Positions 25,188-34,926 are shown, counted from the first letter of the stretch. The stretch: DNA of 64,000 bases from Gemmatimonadota bacterium (GCA_040388625.1 JAZKBK010000002.1:371703-435702), one strand, 5' to 3'. The notes: generated from the sequence alone by a model not told the origin. Translations and numbers: made by a program.

Positions 25188-26822
25188 TCATATCGCCAAG
25201 GCGGTGGTGGGCTTGTGCGGCATGAGGCGGGCCAGATACTGCATCAACGCATCCGCCGATGTCGTGAGCGGCGCGCGAAAGCCGACGTAGCCATCCGGCC
25301 TCACGAGATACATCGTCGGGCGTGCAGGGCCGTATTCGTCGCGCAACGATCGTGGCTCGCGCGTACGAGCCGGTGTGATTGACGATGCGTTGGCCCTGTC
25401 CCGCGGCGTCATTGCATCCGAGACCATGACAGGTGTTATAACGTCGCCATATAATGCAACAATTTTTCTTGATACGTTATCGGCGACCGCAACGTGGTCT
25501 GCTGCATCCACGATCATCAGCAATGTGTGTTGTGGGCGGGAGCAGACGTCGACGACGTGAACGGTAGCGCCATCGGGAGCGAGCCGCGCAACTGCGTCGG
25601 GCGCTCGGTCACCGGCATGCGGACCGTGCGGGACGTAGTGGTCCTCCACTATCGGGCTGTGCTCGTATTCGATGGCGATCTCCGACACGTGGCGCGCCGC
25701 CTCGTGTCGAACGAAGTCGAGACTGCCGAGCAACGGCGCGATATACTGCCTTGCGAACGCTCCGATACCGCCGGACGCACCAGCGAGTCGAAACATCATG
25801 TCAGTCTGCCGCAACACGGAGCGCTCCACGGGATACCTCTCGGACTGATAGCTGTCGAGCAGCGATGGATCCGATCGACCGCTGCAGACGAGCGCGAGTT
25901 TCCATGCGAGATTTACGGCATCCTGAATGCCCGTATTCATTCCCTGACCGCCGGCCGGACTGTGGATGTGGGCCGCGTCGCCCGCAAGAAATACGCGTCG
26001 TGATCGCAACTCCTTCACCATTCTGCTGTTGACGTGAAAGGTGGAGATCCATTCGGGATCACTGAGAGTGACCGGCTCGCTCATGCGTTCGTTCACCATC
26101 GCCTGACATTCCTCGAGCGAGGGATCCTGTCCTGCAAGGCTGGCTGGCGGGTTATCGGCGACGATGCGGTAACGACCGCGGCCGAGTGGAAAGATCGCGC
26201 AGACGTCGCCGTGCTGCGAGTAGATGTGCAATTCCTCGTCGCTCAACTCCGAATGCACCTGCACATCGGCGAGGATGAAAACCTGATCGAACGCATGCCC
26301 TTCGAACGGAACGTCGAGTGCGCGCCGAACTGTACTGTGCGGGCCGTCGCATCCCACGATCCAGTCGACGCGCTCGCGCTCGGTGTGCCCATCCGCGTGA
26401 CGCAGCTCGACCGTTGCCTTTTCCGCGTCCTGAGAGAGCGACAGCAATTCGACTCCGCGCTCGACGACAACTCCGAGCTGACGGAGCCTATCTCCCAGTA
26501 TTCGCTCCGTCTGGGACTGCGCAAGGACGAGGAGATACGGATATGGACTATCCAGATCGTCGAAGCGCAGGTGGACGATGCGCTTCCCATTGGAGTAGAT
26601 GTTCGCGGCGTGGACTGGATGGCCGGCCATGACGAACTCGTCCGCGAGCTGCATGAGGGACAACAGTTCGAGCGTGCGCGCCTGAATGACGATCGCTCTG
26701 GATCTGTCGGATGGCGCCCGTGCCTTGTCTATCACTCGGCACTGTACACCGTGTCGCGCCAGCTCGGCGGCCATCGCAAGGCCGGTAGGACCGGCACCTA
26801 CTACGAGAACGGAGTGGAGCAT
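25188..26822 (-). CDS. FAD-dependent aromatic-type monooxygenase
   Basis: The product has 544 residues. It carries the three motifs of the class A flavoprotein hydroxylases: GAGPTGLAMAAEL, CDGPHSTVRR and GDAAHIHSPAGGQGMNTGIQD, with a C-terminal thioredoxin-like domain (VDVCSRPQHTLLMIVDAAD ... YLVRPDGYVGFRAP). This is the pentachlorophenol- or resorcinol-hydroxylase and antibiotic-monooxygenase layout (FAD_binding_3). It would hydroxylate an aromatic or polyketide substrate with NAD(P)H and O2; the substrate is unknown. The next gene on this strand is a CPA1 antiporter 78 nt upstream. Confidence 0.88.
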   Translation of the reverse strand: MLHSVLVVGAGPTGLAMAAELARHGVQCRVIDKARAPSDRSRAIVIQARTLELLSLMQLADEFVMAGHPVHAANIYSNGKRIVHLRFDDLDSPYPYLLVLAQSQTERILGDRLRQLGVVVERGVELLSLSQDAEKATVELRHADGHTERERVDWIVGCDGPHSTVRRALDVPFEGHAFDQVFILADVQVHSELSDEELHIYSQHGDVCAIFPLGRGRYRIVADNPPASLAGQDPSLEECQAMVNERMSEPVTLSDPEWISTFHVNSRMVKELRSRRVFLAGDAAHIHSPAGGQGMNTGIQDAVNLAWKLALVCSGRSDPSLLDSYQSERYPVERSVLRQTDMMFRLAGASGGIGAFARQYIAPLLGSLDFVRHEAARHVSEIAIEYEHSPIVEDHYVPHGPHAGDRAPDAVARLAPDGATVHVVDVCSRPQHTLLMIVDAADHVAVADNVSRKIVALYGDVITPVMVSDAMTPRDRANASSITPARTREPRSLRDEYGPARPTMYLVRPDGYVGFRAPLTTSADALMQYLARLMPHKPTTALAI

Positions 26823-26900
26823 GGAGATCCTCCCGTATTCTACGACATCAGCAAGATATGCGACCGCGCACCAGCCGCGCCAATTCGTGAAGCGTCCACA

Positions 26901-28568
26901 TCAGGTATCAGCGCCATATGGCGACCAGGCGCCGGCGTCCCTGTCATCGAGGTTCTTGGAGTCCAGCAGCATCGTCTCGAGATCCAGCTCACGCTCAAGT
27001 TGGCGGAGGACATCGTCGTTAATGGTGCCACTCTCGCGGAGATGGAGCAGTGAACCGCGCTGCGCGCTGATTATCCGCTCGTTCGCGCGCATCACTGTAT
27101 CGGAAACGCCGGCCATTTCATCGGCTGCTTCGCGCTCCTCGGACGTGGCGTCTTCATCGTGGCCGTCGCTGCGTGCCGTCCAGCGCTTCTCGCGATCTGC
27201 ATAACGCGATCTCATGCGCCTTCCTATGCTCGCGTCGATTCCACCGTGTGTGATCATGTCATCGATGACGGCGAGCGCAGCGCGTGCCTGCATAATGCGC
27301 GCGGTCGTCTCCTCTGCCTTGCCGGACGGGTCGCGATGCAGGCCGAGTGCGCGCACTACTGGAGAGAGCGTCATACCCTGTCCGACGAGAGTCACGAATA
27401 TCACGAAGAACGTGATGAAGATTATGAGGTTGCGCGCAGGTATGGGCACGCCCGAATTGGCGTAGAATGGAATTGCGAGGGCAATCACGAGCGAGTCACC
27501 ACCGCGCATACCGGCCCATGCAACGAATGCGCCTTCGTTCCATGCCGGCTCGATCCGCTTGTGTTTCCGGCGTCGTACGGTACGGAGGACCGCCACCGAG
27601 ATTCCCACCCATACGAAACGGACCAACATGCACACCAACGTGATTACCGACGCGTAGATGAGCAGCGTTGGTGTGGAGTGATTCTCGAGGCCGCGCATGA
27701 TGTGCGGCAGCTCGAGTCCGATCATTATGAAGATCAGACTCTGGAACAGAAACGTCAGCATCGTCCACATCGCTTCTGCCTGCACGCGTGACGCGGGTGC
27801 CATCGATTTTGGATCCTGGCGACCGAGATACAAGCCGAGCGTGACCACTGCGATGATACCTGACGCTCCGATCGCGTCGGCCGGTATGAATGCGATGAAC
27901 GGCGACAACAGCGAAAGGGTATTCTCGACGGTCGGCAGTCGTCCGGTCACGGTCCGGCGAAACACCGCGATCAACCATCCGATGACGAGACCGATCGCGG
28001 CGCCGGCGACGCCGGCGGTGAGCAGGCGGACGCTTGCGGACGACACGGAAAATGCGCCTGTGACGGCGGCTGTGAGCGCGACTCTGTACGCCACGAGCGA
28101 TGTCGCGTCATTGAGCAGCCCTTCGCCTTCGAGCACGGCCGTGATTCTTCGGGGCACGCCAAGTGGGACGACGACTGCGGTCGCGGCGATCGGATCCGGC
28201 GGTGCGACGATCGCTCCGAGCAGAAAGGCGGATGCCCAGGAAAACTCGGGGCTGAGCAGGTGTGCGACGACGGCGACTGCGGCCATCGTGAGCAGAACGA
28301 GCGCCGTCGCCAGGCGGGCGACAGGGCCGATCACATCCTTCAGCTCACGGACCGAGGTGGTGAGGGCGGCCCAGTAAAGAAGTGGCGGAACGAATATGAG
28401 AAAGAGCAGTTCCGGGTCACTGTCGATCCGTGGCAAGCCCGGTATGAAGGCCAGGGCCAGGCCGCCGATGACGAGCAGTGACGGATATGGAACGCTCCAT
28501 CTGCGCGCGAGCATCTGCACCGTCGCGAAGACGGCGAGAAGGGCGATGATGAGCTCGAGTTCGCGCAC
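26901..28568 (-). CDS. CPA1-family Na+/H+ antiporter
   Basis: The product has 555 residues with about 11-12 transmembrane segments and a charged cytoplasmic C-terminus (TARSDGHDEDATSEEREAADE). The CPA1 signature GEGLLNDATSLVAYR and DPIAATAV in the preceding helix hold the ND/D ion-binding residues. WAGMRGGDSLVIALAIPF is the usual late motif of TIGR00831-type antiporters. It exchanges protons for sodium (or potassium) for pH and salt homeostasis. It is divergent from the carbohydrate locus. Confidence 0.92.
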   Translation of the reverse strand: MRELELIIALLAVFATVQMLARRWSVPYPSLLVIGGLALAFIPGLPRIDSDPELLFLIFVPPLLYWAALTTSVRELKDVIGPVARLATALVLLTMAAVAVVAHLLSPEFSWASAFLLGAIVAPPDPIAATAVVVPLGVPRRITAVLEGEGLLNDATSLVAYRVALTAAVTGAFSVSSASVRLLTAGVAGAAIGLVIGWLIAVFRRTVTGRLPTVENTLSLLSPFIAFIPADAIGASGIIAVVTLGLYLGRQDPKSMAPASRVQAEAMWTMLTFLFQSLIFIMIGLELPHIMRGLENHSTPTLLIYASVITLVCMLVRFVWVGISVAVLRTVRRRKHKRIEPAWNEGAFVAWAGMRGGDSLVIALAIPFYANSGVPIPARNLIIFITFFVIFVTLVGQGMTLSPVVRALGLHRDPSGKAEETTARIMQARAALAVIDDMITHGGIDASIGRRMRSRYADREKRWTARSDGHDEDATSEEREAADEMAGVSDTVMRANERIISAQRGSLLHLRESGTINDDVLRQLERELDLETMLLDSKNLDDRDAGAWSPYGADT

Positions 28569-28851
28569 GGGTGGTCTGGAGGGCTTTCGGATTTGTGGAT
28601 GAAAGACCTAACCACGGAAATATTCGGGCCATGAATATCGGGTCGGCGGGATGCTGTTCGAGCACTGCGCCAGGGGATAATCGCGACCGCAGGCGTGTCG
28701 GCTCGCCGTGACTTCGTCCGGAGCGACATTATCAGCGATGCAAGTCTGCGCTATAATGGGGTGGTAAACTTCCCCGCTCGGAAGCTGGGCGCATTCCGGG
28801 GAATGCAATTCGTGACACAATCGCGAGCACAGTTTCTCTGACGGAGGCACG

Positions 28852-29724
28852 GTGACGAAGCAGCAGGGCGACAGCTGTACCGGCGGTATGGATCGGCGCT
28901 CGTTCCTTGGCATGCTGTCGGGATCGTTGATAGCGACGGCAATGGGAACGCGGGCGTACGGCATGTTACCGGCGCGAAAGCTTGGCAGGATCGGCGTGCA
29001 GCTCTACACGATTCGCGATGCTTTGACCAACGACCTGGACGGATCGCTCGCGCGTGTTGCGTCGATCGGGTATCAGGAGGTCGAGCTGGCTGGGTACCGC
29101 TCGCACAGCGTCGCCGAGTTCAGGGCCGCACTGGATCGCCACGGCCTTGCGGCGCCGTCCACTCACATTGCGATGGAGCGCGTTCGCGACGACCTGCCCC
29201 GGGTGCTGGACGAAGCACATCAGCTGGGGCACAAGTTCGTCATCTGTCCGAACATTCCGGACGAGAAGGCGGGGCTGGATGGTTACCGGAAGGCCGCCGA
29301 CGTACTCAACCATGCGGGTGAGATCGCAGGGCGATCGGGAATCAGCATCGGATATCACAACCACGAGTCGGAGCTGGCGCCGATCGACGGCGTGCGTCCC
29401 TACGACGTGATGCTGGACAGGACCGATCCGAAGCTGGTCGCGATGGAGATGGACATCTACTGGCTCGTGAAGGGTGGCGGTGATCCGCTGGCGTACTTCA
29501 GGAAATATCCGGGCCGCTTCCGGATGGTCCACGTCAAGGACATGGACGGCAGCGCTGCGAAGACGATGGTGGATGTGGGGAAGGGTGTGATCGACTGGAA
29601 GGGCATCTTCGCACAGTCGCGAGAAGCTGGCATCGAGCACTACTTCGTGGAGCACGACAATGCCAGGGATCCGTTCGCGAGCATCGCGGCGAGCTACGCG
29701 TATTTACGGCAACTGGAGTTCTGA
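28852..29724 (+). CDS. Tat-exported sugar phosphate isomerase/epimerase-type TIM-barrel protein
   Basis: The product has 290 residues. GTG start with GGAGG 5 nt upstream. A Tat signal (MDRRSFLGMLSGSLIATAMG, RRxFLG) precedes an AP-endonuclease-type TIM barrel: IGVQLYTIRD, GYQEVELAGY, ISIGYHNHESE, VAMEMDIYWLVKGG, FRMVHVKDMDG and EHYFVEHDN, which supply metal ligands (His, Glu, Asp). Xylose-isomerase-like members act on sugars and keto-sugars and are often exported with GMC dehydrogenases. It heads the carbohydrate locus with a transporter 95 nt downstream. Confidence 0.88.
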   Translation: MTKQQGDSCTGGMDRRSFLGMLSGSLIATAMGTRAYGMLPARKLGRIGVQLYTIRDALTNDLDGSLARVASIGYQEVELAGYRSHSVAEFRAALDRHGLAAPSTHIAMERVRDDLPRVLDEAHQLGHKFVICPNIPDEKAGLDGYRKAADVLNHAGEIAGRSGISIGYHNHESELAPIDGVRPYDVMLDRTDPKLVAMEMDIYWLVKGGGDPLAYFRKYPGRFRMVHVKDMDGSAAKTMVDVGKGVIDWKGIFAQSREAGIEHYFVEHDNARDPFASIAASYAYLRQLEF

Positions 29725-29819
29725 GAGGGGGTTGGCGGATCTCACCGGATTTCGGCACATTAATATCGACGTAGCCACCACAGAAATCGTCACATACTAC
29801 TGAAGATCAGGATTCATTA

Positions 29820-31058
29820 ATGACGGCAACGCGCGCCAAGTTATCGGTGATGATGTTTCTCGAGTACTTCGTTTACGGCGCGTGGTACGTGACAGCCGGA
29901 ACGTATCTGACCGAGACGCTCAAGTTCAGTGGATCGAGAGTCGGGCTGGCGTACGGGAGCATGGGAATCGCGGCGATGATATCGCCGTTCTTCATCGGCA
30001 TGATCGCAGATCGGTTCTTCTCTTCCGAGCGCGTGATGGCGATCCTGCTGATCGTTGGCGGGGTGGTACTGTATTACGTATCGACGCTCCAGGCCTTCGT
30101 GCCGTTCTACGTGCTGCTCATCATCTATGCGCTGACGTTCATGCCGACGCTGGCGCTCGCGAATTCCATAAGCTTCGATCACATCGAAGATCCGGCGCGC
30201 GATTTTCCGAAGATTCGAGTGCTGGGAACGATCGGCTGGATCGTTGCCGGCTTGCTCGTGAGCTTCATGGGGATCGAGTCCACGGCGATTCCGATGAAGA
30301 TCGCAGCCGGTGCCTCGCTGCTATTCGGTCTCTTCTCCCTGACCCTGCCGCACACGCCACCGCACGCTGCCGGCCAGCCGCTTCGCGCGCGAGACGTACT
30401 CGGTCTCGATGCGCTGTCGTTGTTCAAGGACAAGTCGTTCACGGTCTTCGTAGTGGGATCGTTCCTGCTCGTGATTCCGCTGCAGTTCTACTACACGTTC
30501 ACGAACGCGTTCCTGAACGAAGCCGGAATGGCACGAGCCGCGGCGAAGATGACGATGGGCCAGGGGTCGGAGCTCTTCTTCATGCTGCTGCTGCCGTGGT
30601 TTCTCACACGTCTGGGAATCAAGCGCATCATGCTGCTCGGCATGGCTGCGTGGGCAATCCGCTACGCATTCTTTGCCTTTGGAAATGTTGGACCGACTGT
30701 GTGGATGCTGTACGCCGGTATCCTGGTACACGGCGTGTGCTATGATTTCTTCTTCGTGAGCGGACAGATCTACGTCGATCAGCAGGCGACTCTCAAGATC
30801 CGCGCGGCGGCGCAGGGATTGATTGCGTTCGTCACACTCGGTATCGGCAACGTGATCGGATCGTGGCTGTCAGGACTCGTAGTGCAGGCGTATCAGACCG
30901 TTGGCGCGAACGGAGTGATCACGCATGACTGGAGATCGATCTGGTTGATTCCAGCGATTGGATCGGCGGTGATCTTCGTGATATTCCTGTTCTGGTTCAA
31001 GCCGAGCGTAGCGGTCAAGCCGCCGGCGGATGAGATGGAGATGCCGATCGCGGCGTAG
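29820..31058 (+). CDS. MFS transporter, nucleoside:H+ symporter (NupG/XapB-like) family
   Basis: The product has 412 residues and 12 predicted transmembrane helices. The start MTATRAKLSVMMFLEYFVYG and AWYVTAGTYL, FFIGMIADRFF and FPKIRVLGTIGWIVAGL resemble the NHS family, which in environmental bacteria frequently sits beside sugar oxidoreductases and probably carries nucleosides, sugars or keto-sugars. Substrate specificity cannot be read from sequence. It shares direction with the isomerase-like gene and ends at repeat copy 7. Confidence 0.85.
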   Translation: MTATRAKLSVMMFLEYFVYGAWYVTAGTYLTETLKFSGSRVGLAYGSMGIAAMISPFFIGMIADRFFSSERVMAILLIVGGVVLYYVSTLQAFVPFYVLLIIYALTFMPTLALANSISFDHIEDPARDFPKIRVLGTIGWIVAGLLVSFMGIESTAIPMKIAAGASLLFGLFSLTLPHTPPHAAGQPLRARDVLGLDALSLFKDKSFTVFVVGSFLLVIPLQFYYTFTNAFLNEAGMARAAAKMTMGQGSELFFMLLLPWFLTRLGIKRIMLLGMAAWAIRYAFFAFGNVGPTVWMLYAGILVHGVCYDFFFVSGQIYVDQQATLKIRAAAQGLIAFVTLGIGNVIGSWLSGLVVQAYQTVGANGVITHDWRSIWLIPAIGSAVIFVIFLFWFKPSVAVKPPADEMEMPIAA

Positions 31059-31069
31059 CACGCGGTGTC

Positions 31070-31367
31070 AATCTGGTTTCGATTGCACGTAACGGGGCCA
31101 AGGGCGGATGTGTCCGGCGGACATCCGAATCCGATTGCGCCGATATCGGACAGGCGGGGATATATCCGGCGGACATCCCAATCCGATTGCACGTAACGGG
31201 GCCAGGCGCGGATATATCCGGCGGACATCCCAATCCGATTGCACATAACGGGGCCAGGCGCGGGATATATCCGGCGAACATCCAAATCCGATTGCACGTA
31301 ACGGGGCCAGGCGCGGATATATCCGCGCCCTACGCAGGCGTACCAATTCGGCGCGTGGATGGTGGGG
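31070..31367 (+). repeat. Dispersed modular repeat, copy 7
   Basis: The convergent spacer between the MFS gene and the Gfo/Idh gene. About five tandem units of a variant module (CATCCCAATCCGATTGCACG then GGCGCGGATATATCCGGCGG) with a period of about 65 nt are followed by an intact hairpin (GGCGCGGATATATCCGCGCC) and one module C (CGCAGGCGTACCAATTCGGC). The Gfo/Idh stop codon follows about 14 nt after module C. Confidence 0.85.
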
Positions 31368-32609
31368 TCAAGGATGCCATTTCCCGCGGGCCACGGCGGG
31401 TTGGAAATTTTCGATCCCTTTTGCGGGCAGTTCGATGGTTCTGCCTTCTTCGGCGCTGCGGTACGCGGCCATCAACAGCTTCACTACTTCGAGTCCGTCG
31501 TGGAACGTCAACAACGGCGTCTCGCCGCGGAGAAATGCGCGCGCGAAGTGGCGGTTCTCGGCTTCGTAACCGTAGGCGGCGGCTTCGCTCGCCACTACGG
31601 GCATCAATCCCATCTCGGCGTTCTGCTTCTCGATCAGGTCCTCGCCCGCCTTGCCGCTCACTTCGCGGCTGAAGAACAGATTGAGTCCGCTGTCGAGTGT
31701 GTTCCATGACATGGAATACTCAGGGCCGAGTAGTTCGGCGGAGAGACGAAGTCCCGCGCCGACGAAGCTCCATGATGTGCTCGCTTCACCGATCACTCGC
31801 GTACCGTCGCTCGCTTCGAACTCGATCGTTGCGCCGGCAAAATCCTCGGATGGATGCTTGCTGTAATCGACATCCTTCCCCATTGTCCTGCGCAGACGTT
31901 CGGCGTACTCCGGCCTGCTCCATTTGAGACTCGCGATGCGGCCGTTGATGGAAACAGGCGTGAGCGAGTTGCGCGGATCGCCGGGTTTGGTGAGCAGATA
32001 ACGCACCAGCTCGACAGAATGACACATCATGTCGTTGAGTACACCGCCGCCCTGCATGTCGCCACGCCAGAACCACGGCATGTGGGGACCACTGTGTTCT
32101 TCGGCTGCGCGCGCGAGATACGGGCGTCCCGTCGTCGCTGCGCCGCGACTCCAGATCAGCGACCGGCCGGTCTCGATCTGGGGAGAGAATAGCTGGTTCT
32201 CGAGATATCCATGCATCAGTCCAACACGCTCGACGAGCTCGAGGACCGTTGTGGCTTCAGCGACGTTGCGCGCGAGTGGTTTTTCGCACGCGATTGCCTT
32301 GAGAGTGCCCCTGCCACTCTCGATCGCGGCGACTATCTCCCTGACGTTATCGATACGGGAGAAGTTGGGGCCGAGCAGCCAGATGGCGTCGATCGCGGGA
32401 TCGGCAACCATGTCGGCGATGGAATCGTACGCGCGGGCATTTCCAACATCGAGCGTGCGCGCGAACGCTGCGGTCGCGGCTGCGTTCTCACGGTTCGGAC
32501 TCCAGATTCCGAGTACGTCTGCGTCGCGCACTCCGACGAACGACTGGAGGTGGAACCGGGCGATGAAGCCGCTGCCAATGAAGCCGATGCCGAGTCTGTT
32601 GCTGCTCAT
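31368..32609 (-). CDS. Gfo/Idh/MocA family oxidoreductase
   Basis: From ATG 32609 (Shine-Dalgarno GAGGAA) the product has 413 residues; an in-frame extension to 32906 overlaps the next gene and lacks a ribosome site. LGIGFIGSGFIARFHLQSF is the NAD(P) Rossmann start and ACEKPLARNVAEA has the EKP catalytic motif. GGVLNDMMCHSVELVRYLL gives the second domain with the conserved His. Such enzymes oxidise or reduce sugars and cyclitols. It is the distal member of the minus-strand operon with GMC and small subunit (8 nt gap) and fits a keto-sugar pathway. Confidence 0.92.
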   Translation of the reverse strand: MSSNRLGIGFIGSGFIARFHLQSFVGVRDADVLGIWSPNRENAAATAAFARTLDVGNARAYDSIADMVADPAIDAIWLLGPNFSRIDNVREIVAAIESGRGTLKAIACEKPLARNVAEATTVLELVERVGLMHGYLENQLFSPQIETGRSLIWSRGAATTGRPYLARAAEEHSGPHMPWFWRGDMQGGGVLNDMMCHSVELVRYLLTKPGDPRNSLTPVSINGRIASLKWSRPEYAERLRRTMGKDVDYSKHPSEDFAGATIEFEASDGTRVIGEASTSWSFVGAGLRLSAELLGPEYSMSWNTLDSGLNLFFSREVSGKAGEDLIEKQNAEMGLMPVVASEAAAYGYEAENRHFARAFLRGETPLLTFHDGLEVVKLLMAAYRSAEEGRTIELPAKGIENFQPAVARGKWHP

Positions 32610-32617
32610 TGATTCCT

Positions 32618-33235
32618 CTAACTGTCGTAACTGACGCCCAACTGGTGCAGCACTTCCGTGGGGCAGCCGTTCCAGTTCGGATTGAAGACGTTCCCGATGT
32701 ACCTCACGTCCTTCCATCCCATCTGCGATGAGAAGAAGCCGGACGCAGTGAAATCGCGGAAGCTGTTGAAGAACGCAACGCCGTGACTCATCTCTGGCCG
32801 AGCCTTTTCGGGCCACGAGATGTCGTCGAGCACCTGACGACGTTGCGTGTCGGTGCAATTCACAAAATTGGCATTGAACCGTGTGCGACATTCGGTGTCG
32901 AGCCACGCAAGTCCGCCCCGCATCTCGACTCGATTCATCTCGGTCGCCTCGCCGAGCATGTAGTCCATGAATTCGGGGACGCGCGCATCGGTAGCGCTGC
33001 CGGAGCGCTCATCGCGCGGGATGATCAGATCGACGAGGATCCGAACGGTCGCGTCTTCGTGAGCTGTAAAGAACTTGGGCCTGACTTTGGGCGCCTCGGT
33101 GTCATCCTGCTGCAGCACGTGGGTGGCCCGGCTGATTGCTTCGGGCGTCCAGTGCAGCGCACCGGTGAGAGGGACAGCACCGAGCAGCTTGAGTGCGTCC
33201 CTGCGGCTCATTCCGTTGTTCTTGTCGTCGCTCAT
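32618..33235 (-). CDS. Gluconate 2-dehydrogenase subunit 3 family protein (LacC-like)
   Basis: The product has 205 residues with a Tat signal (MSRRDALKLLGAVPLTGAL). The body (FFTAHEDATVRILVDLIIPRDE, ARVPEFMDYMLGEATEMNRVE, FFNSFRDFTASGFFSSQMGWKD) matches the small subunit of flavin sugar dehydrogenases, which accompanies the GMC catalytic subunit through the Tat system. Its ATG overlaps the GMC stop by 4 nt (ATGA). The cytochrome c subunit that usually completes such dehydrogenases is not in the window. Confidence 0.9.
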   Translation of the reverse strand: MSDDKNNGMSRRDALKLLGAVPLTGALHWTPEAISRATHVLQQDDTEAPKVRPKFFTAHEDATVRILVDLIIPRDERSGSATDARVPEFMDYMLGEATEMNRVEMRGGLAWLDTECRTRFNANFVNCTDTQRRQVLDDISWPEKARPEMSHGVAFFNSFRDFTASGFFSSQMGWKDVRYIGNVFNPNWNGCPTEVLHQLGVSYDS

Positions 33236-34926
33236 AGTGCCCCCGCCTTGCGCTGTTGCGTTATGTAATCACTCGTGCGCCACGCGAGCGCGAGAATCGT
33301 CCACGTCGGATTCTTGTCCGCCTGCGATACGAACGGGCCGCCATCCGCGACAAAGAGATTCTTCACGTCGTGCGCCTGGCAATTCTTGTTGAGCACCGAC
33401 TTGGTGGGGTCGTTGCCCATGCGTGTAGCTCCCAGCTCGTGGATGATCGTGCCGCCGGCCGCGAGGCCGTATTCCCTTTCGCGCGTAGGCATCGGCGAGA
33501 ATACCTCGCCGCCCATCTCGGCGACAATCGAGTGGAAGGTTTCCTGCATGTGCTTTGCCTGATTGATCTCGTGATCGCTCCACTTCCAGTGGAAGCGGAG
33601 AACCGGAATGCCGTACTTGTCCACAACTTTCGGATCCAGCTCGCAGTAGCAGTCGTCGTTCGGAATCATCTCGCCACGTCCCGCGAATCCGACACTGGCA
33701 CCGAAGTACCGACGATAGTCGTCCTTCAGTGACTTGCCATAGCCTCCGGCGTTGGGGTAGCGCTGAATTCCGCCCATGAATCCGTACGACGGAGCATCGA
33801 AACCGCCGCCGACCTCGATGTGATATCCGCGCGGGAAGTCGAGCTTCTTGTTGTCCTTGGTCCACGGCATGTAGATGTGATTGCCGCCGGTCCCATCCTC
33901 GTTGTGCGGCATGCGGTTCACCATCTTCGGGATGAAGCCGTTGAGGCCGGCTCCGGTGGTATCGGTGATGTATTTGCCTATGATGCCGCTCGAGTTCGCG
34001 AGACCGTGCGGAAAGAGCGCGGATTTGGAGTTGAGCATGAGTCGCGCCGATTCGAAGGCACTAGCGGCCAGTACCACCACGCGAGCGCGAACATGCTGCT
34101 CGGTTCCATCCCTGGTTCTGATGTAGGTGACGCCGGTTGCGATCCCGTTCTTGTCGATCGTTACTTCGCGCGCCATCGCACCCGTGATGAGGGTGAGCTT
34201 GCCCGTGTCGAGTGCAGGTTTGATCAGAACGCCGGGGCTCGAGAAGTTGGAGTTTGTCTGGCAGCCGCGGCCGCACTGTCCGCAATAGTGACAGGCCATT
34301 CGGCCGTTCAGCGGACGCGTCAGGATTGAAAGACGTCCGGGAATGCAGGTGATGTCCAGCTTGTCGCACGCCTGCTTGATCATCAGCTCGTAACAGCGCG
34401 GCCTGGGCGCGGGCTGAAAGATTCCGTCCGGATTGTTGCGCAACCCTTCGTTGCTGCCGAAGATGCCGATGAGCTTGTCGACCTCGTCGTAGTAGGGCTT
34501 GATGTCGTCGTAGCCGATCGGCCAGTCGTCGCCGAGTCCGTCGATGCTCTTGCCACGGAAATCGTCGGGACCGAATCGGAGCGAGATGCGGCCCCAGTGG
34601 TTGGTCCGGCCGCCCAGCATCCGGGCGCGCCACCAGGAGAACTTTGTGCCTGGCGCGGTGGTGTAGGGCTCGCCCTCGATATCCCAGCCACCGATACAGC
34701 CGTCGAACTCACCGAACGGCTTTTCGCGCGAGCCTGCGCCCCGGCGCGGTGACGCATAGGCCGGTACGAGCATCTTGGAATCGCGAGTGCTGTACCATTC
34801 AGGCCCCGCCTCGAGCAGCGCGACATTTGCGCCGGCCTTGGTGAGAACGTAGGCGGCCATTCCACCGCCAGCGCCCGAGCCTACTATACATACGTCGTAC
34901 TCGGGCCGCTGTGAGAGCTGGGACAT
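33232..34926 (-). CDS. GMC-family FAD-dependent oxidoreductase (sugar dehydrogenase large subunit)
   Basis: From ATG 34926 (GGAGGA 4 nt upstream) the product has 564 residues. YDVCIVGSGAGGGMAAYVLTK is the FAD motif; the flavin loop MLGGRTNHWG and a cysteine cluster CHYCGQCGRGC follow. The C-terminus has HELGATRMGND and NLFVADGGPFVSQADKNPTW with the catalytic His region. This is the LacA/gluconate-2-dehydrogenase large-subunit type that oxidises sugars or glycosides, often at C3, in the periplasm. The small subunit follows with a 4-nt overlap. Divergent from the aminotransferase gene. Confidence 0.92.
   Translation of the reverse strand: MSQLSQRPEYDVCIVGSGAGGGMAAYVLTKAGANVALLEAGPEWYSTRDSKMLVPAYASPRRGAGSREKPFGEFDGCIGGWDIEGEPYTTAPGTKFSWWRARMLGGRTNHWGRISLRFGPDDFRGKSIDGLGDDWPIGYDDIKPYYDEVDKLIGIFGSNEGLRNNPDGIFQPAPRPRCYELMIKQACDKLDITCIPGRLSILTRPLNGRMACHYCGQCGRGCQTNSNFSSPGVLIKPALDTGKLTLITGAMAREVTIDKNGIATGVTYIRTRDGTEQHVRARVVVLAASAFESARLMLNSKSALFPHGLANSSGIIGKYITDTTGAGLNGFIPKMVNRMPHNEDGTGGNHIYMPWTKDNKKLDFPRGYHIEVGGGFDAPSYGFMGGIQRYPNAGGYGKSLKDDYRRYFGASVGFAGRGEMIPNDDCYCELDPKVVDKYGIPVLRFHWKWSDHEINQAKHMQETFHSIVAEMGGEVFSPMPTREREYGLAAGGTIIHELGATRMGNDPTKSVLNKNCQAHDVKNLFVADGGPFVSQADKNPTWTILALAWRTSDYITQQRKAGAL

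Noticed and set aside
26034..27053. 339-residue plus-strand frame opposite the monooxygenase and antiporter genes
   Set aside because: It crosses the boundary of two real minus-strand genes and shows no motif.
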